Below, piece after piece: positions 5,524-9,417 of a stretch of DNA of 9,417 nt. Below the pieces are notes generated by a model. That model did no database searches, was not told where the DNA came from, and worked only from the letters and a program-made list of their open reading frames with translations. A program made the position numbers and the translations under genes. Each line of letters begins with the position of its first letter. Within the stretch, counting starts at the first letter, position 1. The DNA lies in NCBI GenBank assembly GCA_026713745.1, contig JAPONU010000208.1:1-9417 (forward strand), written 5' to 3'. Origin of the DNA: a bacterium. Lineage in GTDB: Bacteria > Actinomycetota > Acidimicrobiia > Acidimicrobiales > CATQHL01.

Positions 5524-6918
5524 TCAGCGGAATCGCACGTGGAACTTCACCGGGGTGGCGCCCAACTCGAACGCCTCGGCGAGTCGCCGTTGCAGGTAAC
5601 GCAGATACGTGGGTGGCAGGCGGCGGTTCACGAAGAGCGTGAACGTGGGCGGATCGGTCGCCCCCTGGGTGGCATACAGCACGCGGGCGCCGCCGGGAGC
5701 GGGGTGCGCGGCCTGCGCCTCGCGGATCGCCCGGTTCACCGACCGGGTGGGGATGCGCCGCCGGTACTGCGCGACGGTGCCGCCGAGATTCTCCAGGATG
5801 CGGTTCACGCCCCGCCCGGTGTGGGCGGAGATGTTCAGCGTCGGCGAGCCGCTGAGGAAGCCCAGCCGATCGGCCACCTGCTCGCGGACGGCGAGGCGCT
5901 GGGTGGTGTCCAGCAGGTCCCACTTGTTCACCAGCACCAGGATCGGGCAACCGGCACCGTCGATCCGCTCCGCGAGGCGCTGGTCCTGGTGCGTGACGCC
6001 CTGGGTGGCGTCGACAATCAGCAGCACCACGTCCGACCTGTCGACCGATCGCAGGGCGCGGAGCATGGCGTAGTACTCGGTGTCGGTGTCGATGCGGTTG
6101 CGGCGGCGCAGGCCGGCGGTGTCGACGAGACGCAACTGCCCCAGCGGTGTCTGCACCAGCGTGTCCACGGAGTCGCGCGTGGTGCCGGGCATGTCGTGGG
6201 TGACCGAGCGCTCCTCGCCGGCGAGGCGGTTGAACAACGTGGACTTGCCGACGTTGGGCCGGCCCACGATCGCCACCGACACGGTATTGGGGTCGTCGTC
6301 GGGCGGTGTGTCGCTCTCGGCGACGGCGGTGTCGTGCACGACCCCGGCGGCGCCCGCGTCGGGCAAGCCGGCCACGACGGCGTCGAGAAGGTCGGCGCAA
6401 CCGCGCCCGTGCAGCGCGCTGATCGGGTGCGGGTCTCCCAGGCCGAGCGTCACGAATTCCCAGATGAGGGGTTCGCGAGCCTCGTCGTCCACCTTGTTGA
6501 CCGCAACCAGCACAGGGCCGCGGCGCTGCCACAGCAGTTCCGCTGAGGCGAGGTCGGGGTCGGTCACGCCTGTGGTCACGTCGGTCACCAGGACCGAGAT
6601 GTCCGCCTCGAGCATGGCCCGGCGGCTCTGGTCGGAAACCTTGCGGTCCAGGGTCGCCGACTCGCCACCGGAGCCGTCGGGTTGCCAGCCGCCGGTGTCC
6701 ACCACCACGAACGGCCGTCCCAGCCAGGAGGCGGTCCATTCCTTGCGGTCGCGGGTCACCCCGGGGCGTTCCTCCACGATGGCGTCGCGCCGGCCGATGA
6801 TGCGGTTCACCAGTGTGGACTTTCCGACGTTGGGGCGACCGACGACCGCGACCGTCGGCAGGCCCGGGCGGGCGTCGCGGGCGCCGGTGGGCTCGCTGCC
6901 GGTGGGCTCAGCGGGCAT
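5524..6918 (-). CDS. der: Ribosome-assembly GTPase Der (EngA)
   Basis: 464 residues, the expected size. Der has two tandem GTPase domains and a C-terminal KH-like domain and acts in 50S subunit maturation in the cytoplasm. Domain 1: G1 GRPNVGKST (27-35), G3 DTGG (74-77), G4 NKVD (141-144). After an acidic linker (about 196-210), domain 2: G1 GRPNVGKST (219-227), PGTTRD (244-249), G3 DTAG (266-269), G4 NKWD (331-334), G5 SAHTG (364-368). The KH-like domain fills the rest and ends in VKFHVRFR. The start at ATG 6918 is chosen for its ribosome-binding site (GGAGG, 7-nt spacer); an upstream ATG at 6969 lies inside the preceding gene. The start overlaps the DUF512 gene by 11 bases, so expression is coupled. 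The first 20 residues are a Pro/Gly/Glu-rich extension. No fused or adjacent cytidylate kinase, common beside actinobacterial der, is present. Confidence 0.98.
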   Translation of the reverse strand: MPAEPTGSEPTGARDARPGLPTVAVVGRPNVGKSTLVNRIIGRRDAIVEERPGVTRDRKEWTASWLGRPFVVVDTGGWQPDGSGGESATLDRKVSDQSRRAMLEADISVLVTDVTTGVTDPDLASAELLWQRRGPVLVAVNKVDDEAREPLIWEFVTLGLGDPHPISALHGRGCADLLDAVVAGLPDAGAAGVVHDTAVAESDTPPDDDPNTVSVAIVGRPNVGKSTLFNRLAGEERSVTHDMPGTTRDSVDTLVQTPLGQLRLVDTAGLRRRNRIDTDTEYYAMLRALRSVDRSDVVLLIVDATQGVTHQDQRLAERIDGAGCPILVLVNKWDLLDTTQRLAVREQVADRLGFLSGSPTLNISAHTGRGVNRILENLGGTVAQYRRRIPTRSVNRAIREAQAAHPAPGGARVLYATQGATDPPTFTLFVNRRLPPTYLRYLQRRLAEAFELGATPVKFHVRFR

Positions 6919-8311
6919 CCAGCGCCCTCCGCAGAGCGATGCCGTCGGTCTCGACGACCTCCACCGCACGAGGCAGGTCGGCCGTCGTCAGCCCGTCCAG
7001 GAAGCGGCCGTTCGACAGGCAGACATCAGGCAGCAGGTAGCGCCCGTCGGGGGGCTCCGCCGCCAGTACCCGGGCCAGGTCGGCGCCCACCATCAGCCCG
7101 CTGACGCCGATGTTGCCCCCGAAGAAACGGTTCTCCACGGTGAGCACCCGGACGTCGTCGTAGCCGGCCGCCTCCAGCATCGGCCCCAGCACCGCCGCCC
7201 CCATCTCGCCGGTCAGCACCGCCGTGGCGCCGCGGCGGCGCAAGCTGACGGCTGTGCCGGCGGCTCGCCCCCTATCGGGGCCCGTGGCCGCGGCGGGAGC
7301 CCCGCAGCCGGTGCGCGGCGCCCGGTAGCCGGCGGCCGGAGCGCCCTCCACCCAGGCGAAGAACCCGGGCTGCACCCCGGTGGGTTCGGTGGAGCGCCCA
7401 GTGAACTCCTCGAGGAAGTTGCGGGCGATGCCGACACCGTCCTCGTGCATGTCGAATCCCTCGTAGTGCTCCGCCGGAGGCATTTCGCGCCCTGCCAGTA
7501 GGTAGTACTCGTCGGCCGCGAACACCATGCGCCGCCCGAGCGCGGACCGGAACGTCCGCTGCCAGGCATCGGTCGCGTCGAGCACCGCCTCGGCCTCGGC
7601 CGCGGTGTGGGGACGAAGCCTGCCGGCGGGAGCGTGCCGGCTCACCCCGAGCGGCACGACGCACAGCCCGCGCAACTCCGAATAGGACTCCAGCACACCG
7701 CAGAAGGTGTCCTCGAGCCATAACCCGTCGTTCACCTCCGGACACACCACGACCTGCCCGTAGACCGCCACGCCGGCGGCGAGCAGCAGGCGCAGCCAGC
7801 GCAGGCTGGTGGCACCCCGGCGGTTGCGCAGCATCTCGGCGCGCAGGTCCCCGTCGGTGGCGTGGATGCTGACGAACAGCGGCGACAGCCCCTCGGAGAT
7901 GACTCGCTCGAAGTCGGCTTCGGTGAAACGGGTGAGGGTCGTGAAGTTGCCGTACAGGAACGACAGCCGGTAGTCGTCGTCCTTCAGGTAGAGGCTGGAG
8001 CGCATCCCGGCCGGGAGTTGATAGATGAAGCAGAACTCACAGTGGTTGTCGCAGGTGCGAACCTGGTCGAACAGCGCCGAGTGAACCTCCAGTCCCAGCG
8101 GTGCTCCAGCCACCTTGTCGATCTCCACACTGAAGTGCAGACCGCCACGATCAACTTCAACCTCTACGAGAGGTTCATCAACGAGGGTGCGATACTCCAG
8201 TACGTCCCGGGGGGCGACGCCGTTCAGTGAGATCAACTCGTCGCCGACGGCCAATCCTGCCAGAGCGGCCGGGCCCGACGGCTCGAGTGCGACGACGCGC
8301 GGACGGGCCAT
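6908..8311 (-). CDS. PDZ / radical-SAM / DUF512 protein
   Basis: 467 residues from ATG 8311. A PDZ-like module comes first (about 3-60, VVALEPSGPAALAGLAVGDELISLNG region). The radical-SAM-type cluster motif follows, CDNHCEFCFIYQLP, with Cys87, Cys91 and Cys94, then the family stretch LYLKDDDYRLSFLYGNFTTL (107-126). The C-terminal DUF512 domain includes EHYEGFDMHEDGVGIARNFLEEF, an LTGEMG segment near 366, and ENRFFGGNIGVSGLMVG (393-409). These proteins are presumed iron-sulfur oxidoreductases of unknown substrate. An Ala/Pro/Arg-rich stretch at about 323-358 may be a lineage insertion. The gene overlaps der by 11 bases; DUF512-der adjacency is also known in clostridia. A GTG directly before the ATG (8314) is an alternative start. 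TAGGAT 6 nt upstream may be a -10 box for a leaderless transcript, or its AGGA a ribosome-binding site. Confidence 0.95.
   Translation of the reverse strand: MARPRVVALEPSGPAALAGLAVGDELISLNGVAPRDVLEYRTLVDEPLVEVEVDRGGLHFSVEIDKVAGAPLGLEVHSALFDQVRTCDNHCEFCFIYQLPAGMRSSLYLKDDDYRLSFLYGNFTTLTRFTEADFERVISEGLSPLFVSIHATDGDLRAEMLRNRRGATSLRWLRLLLAAGVAVYGQVVVCPEVNDGLWLEDTFCGVLESYSELRGLCVVPLGVSRHAPAGRLRPHTAAEAEAVLDATDAWQRTFRSALGRRMVFAADEYYLLAGREMPPAEHYEGFDMHEDGVGIARNFLEEFTGRSTEPTGVQPGFFAWVEGAPAAGYRAPRTGCGAPAAATGPDRGRAAGTAVSLRRRGATAVLTGEMGAAVLGPMLEAAGYDDVRVLTVENRFFGGNIGVSGLMVGADLARVLAAEPPDGRYLLPDVCLSNGRFLDGLTTADLPRAVEVVETDGIALRRALDAR
6926..6930 (-). promoter_or_regulatory. Ribosome-binding site of der
   Basis: GGAGG on the minus strand, 7 nt before ATG 6918 and inside the 3' end of the DUF512 gene. 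It favours this start over the ATG at 6969. Confidence 0.85.
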
Positions 8312-8317
8312 CACAAA

Positions 8318-8323
8318 ATCCTA
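8318..8323 (-). promoter_or_regulatory. Probable -10 box of the DUF512-der operon
   Basis: TAGGAT on the minus strand, with 6 nt (TTTGTG) between it and ATG 8311. This spacing puts the transcript start on the start codon, as in leaderless actinobacterial mRNAs. The -35 side is weak. The AGGA inside the same hexamer could instead serve as a ribosome-binding site, so the reading is ambiguous. Confidence 0.5.
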
Positions 8324-8343
8324 CCGCCGCGCCCTCTCCCCCC

Positions 8344-8375
8344 TTGACCAGCCGTTCCCGCGCGCCGGGTAGCCT
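8344..8375 (+). promoter_or_regulatory. Probable ispH promoter, leaderless
   Basis: A -35-like TTGACC (8344-8349) and a -10-like TAGCCT (8370-8375, TANNNT) are 20 nt apart, which is long; the offset hexamer GGGTAG at 8367 would give 17 nt but is a poor box. From TAGCCT there are 7 nt to the ispH ATG at 8383 and no purine-rich ribosome-binding site, so transcription probably starts at the start codon. Confidence 0.55.
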
Positions 8376-8382
8376 TGGTGCG

Positions 8383-9402
8383 ATGCCCGTGGAGAAAGTG
8401 CTGCTGGCCTCGCCGCGCGGATTCTGCGCCGGTGTGGAGATGGCCATCAAGGCCCTGGCAGTCATGGTCAGCGCTTTCGAGCCGCCGGTGTACTGCTATC
8501 ACGAGATAGTCCACAACAAGCTGGTCGTGAGGCAGTTCGAGGCCCTCGGGGTGATTTTCGTGGACGACATCTCCGATGTTCCAACCGGTGCCCCACTGAT
8601 GCTGAGCGCGCACGGATCGGCTCCCGAGGTCCAAGGCGCCGCCTACGAGCGGGGCGGCTACGTGGTCGACTCGGTCTGCCCGCTGGTGACCAAAGTGCAC
8701 CATGAGGTGAGGGTGCGAGCCGGTAAGGGCTACCGGATCGTCTACGTCGGCCATGAGGGCCACGAGGAGGCCGTCGGGACGATGGCGGTGGCGCCCGAGG
8801 CGATCCACCGCGTCGAGTCCATCGAAGACGTGGCCAACTTGCCGGACTTCGCCGAGCCGGTGGCACTGCTCGCCCAGACCACCCTCAGCCACCTCGACTG
8901 GGCGGAGGTGGCGGACGCCGCGCGTGACCGGTTCCCCGACATGTGGACGCCGGGGCGCAGCGACCTGTGCTTCGCCACCACGAACCGCCAGGCCGCCCTG
9001 TCCGCCATCGCCGAACGCTGTGACGCCTTCGTCATCGTGGGTTCGGCGAACTCCTCCAACACCCTGGCGCTGGAGCGACTCGCCAACCACATGGGCTGTC
9101 CCCGGGTGCTGCGGGTCAACCGGGCCTCCGAGTTGCCCACCGACCTCAGTGGCACCGTGGGCCTCACTGCGGGCGCCTCGGCCCCGGAGGAACTGGTCAC
9201 CGAGGTGCTCGATCATCTGGCGCCCCGCCAGGGCATCGAGGAAATCAGCGTCACGACCGAGGACGAGTATTTCCCGCCACCCCGCCAATTGCGCGAGCTA
9301 CTGGGGGCGATCACCGGTTTTGCCGCCGTCAGCCTCGGCGCCCAACCACCCGAAGGCATCGGCGCCGACCGCCTAGTGGAAGCCAGCTCCGTCCTCGACT
9401 AG
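8383..9402 (+). CDS. ispH: 4-hydroxy-3-methylbut-2-enyl diphosphate reductase
   Basis: 339 residues, complete, slightly longer than the E. coli enzyme. IspH makes IPP and DMAPP from HMBPP in the last step of the MEP pathway, using a [4Fe-4S] cluster in the cytoplasm. Cluster cysteines are Cys15 in ASPRGFCAGV, Cys99 in VVDSVCPLVTKVH and Cys196 in SDLCFATTNRQ. Substrate residues are His44 (HEIVHN), His77 (SAHGS), His127 and Glu129 (GHEEAVGT), Thr167 (QTTLS), Ser221 and Asn223 (GSANSSNT) and Ser266 (AGASAPE). All are in place, so it should be active. The frame is open upstream to 8227, but that extension runs through the divergent gene's 5' end; ATG 8383 matches the family N-terminus and sits 7 nt after a TAGCCT box. 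It is the only plus-strand gene and diverges from the DUF512 gene. Fifteen bases of nothing recognisable follow its stop. Confidence 0.98.
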   Translation: MPVEKVLLASPRGFCAGVEMAIKALAVMVSAFEPPVYCYHEIVHNKLVVRQFEALGVIFVDDISDVPTGAPLMLSAHGSAPEVQGAAYERGGYVVDSVCPLVTKVHHEVRVRAGKGYRIVYVGHEGHEEAVGTMAVAPEAIHRVESIEDVANLPDFAEPVALLAQTTLSHLDWAEVADAARDRFPDMWTPGRSDLCFATTNRQAALSAIAERCDAFVIVGSANSSNTLALERLANHMGCPRVLRVNRASELPTDLSGTVGLTAGASAPEELVTEVLDHLAPRQGIEEISVTTEDEYFPPPRQLRELLGAITGFAAVSLGAQPPEGIGADRLVEASSVLD

Positions 9403-9417
9403 CCCCCGCCCGGCCCC

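Noticed and set aside
5242..7501. Long plus-strand open frames (434 and 473 codons) opposite der and the DUF512 gene
   Set aside because: They are antisense to clearly conserved genes, have low-complexity Arg/Ala/Ser-rich translations and no family motifs. High GC content alone leaves such frames open.
8311..9288. A 325-codon minus-strand open frame opposite ispH
   Set aside because: It is antisense to a full-length, motif-complete ispH and its translation has no domain signature.
1..9417. CRISPR array, phage or defence island, or novel multi-gene system
   Set aside because: No spaced direct repeats, integrase, transposase, nuclease, helicase or toxin-like gene is visible. Nearly all genes belong to well-known families.

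Overview
This is a GC-rich window (roughly two-thirds G+C by eye, GC-ending codons throughout). Gene content and TANNNT-type -10 boxes set right at start codons suggest an actinobacterium. My best guess is the Acidimicrobiia or a relative, but no marker gene here proves it. Almost everything is on the minus strand; only ispH at the right end is on plus. I see no tRNA, rRNA, CRISPR, phage gene or transposase, and no stretch over 300 bases lacks a gene.

Right part (4.0-9.4 kb), conserved core: ispH (last-but-one cofactor-dependent step region of the MEP isoprenoid pathway, [4Fe-4S] reductase) is read rightward. A 71-bp divergent spacer separates it from a leftward run: a PDZ/radical-SAM/DUF512 protein, the ribosome-assembly GTPase Der, a membrane-anchored SpoIIE/RsbU-type PP2C phosphatase, a 78-aa zinc-ribbon membrane protein, and ribF (FMN/FAD synthesis). 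A histidine-phosphatase-superfamily gene overlaps the end of ribF by 32 bases. Tight spacing and overlaps (DUF512/der 11 nt, ribF/phosphatase 32 nt) suggest one or more operons. The short spacers before the PP2C gene and ribF may hold extra promoters.

Left part (1-2.4 kb), accessory or catabolic: after a GC-rich hairpin come a VOC (glyoxalase/extradiol dioxygenase fold) protein, a 146-bp spacer with a REP-like palindrome, a small single-domain cupin, and a hydantoinase/oxoprolinase A-type gene that runs off the left edge. The cupin and hydantoinase genes overlap by 8 bases and are probably translationally coupled. This looks like the front of a small-molecule degradation operon with unknown substrate.

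I found no clearly new biological system. The points most worth a second look are the divergent, apparently leaderless ispH/DUF512 promoter pair, the REP-like ATTCCGGC palindrome, the unassigned zinc-ribbon membrane protein between the PP2C phosphatase and ribF, and the VOC-cupin-hydantoinase cassette.
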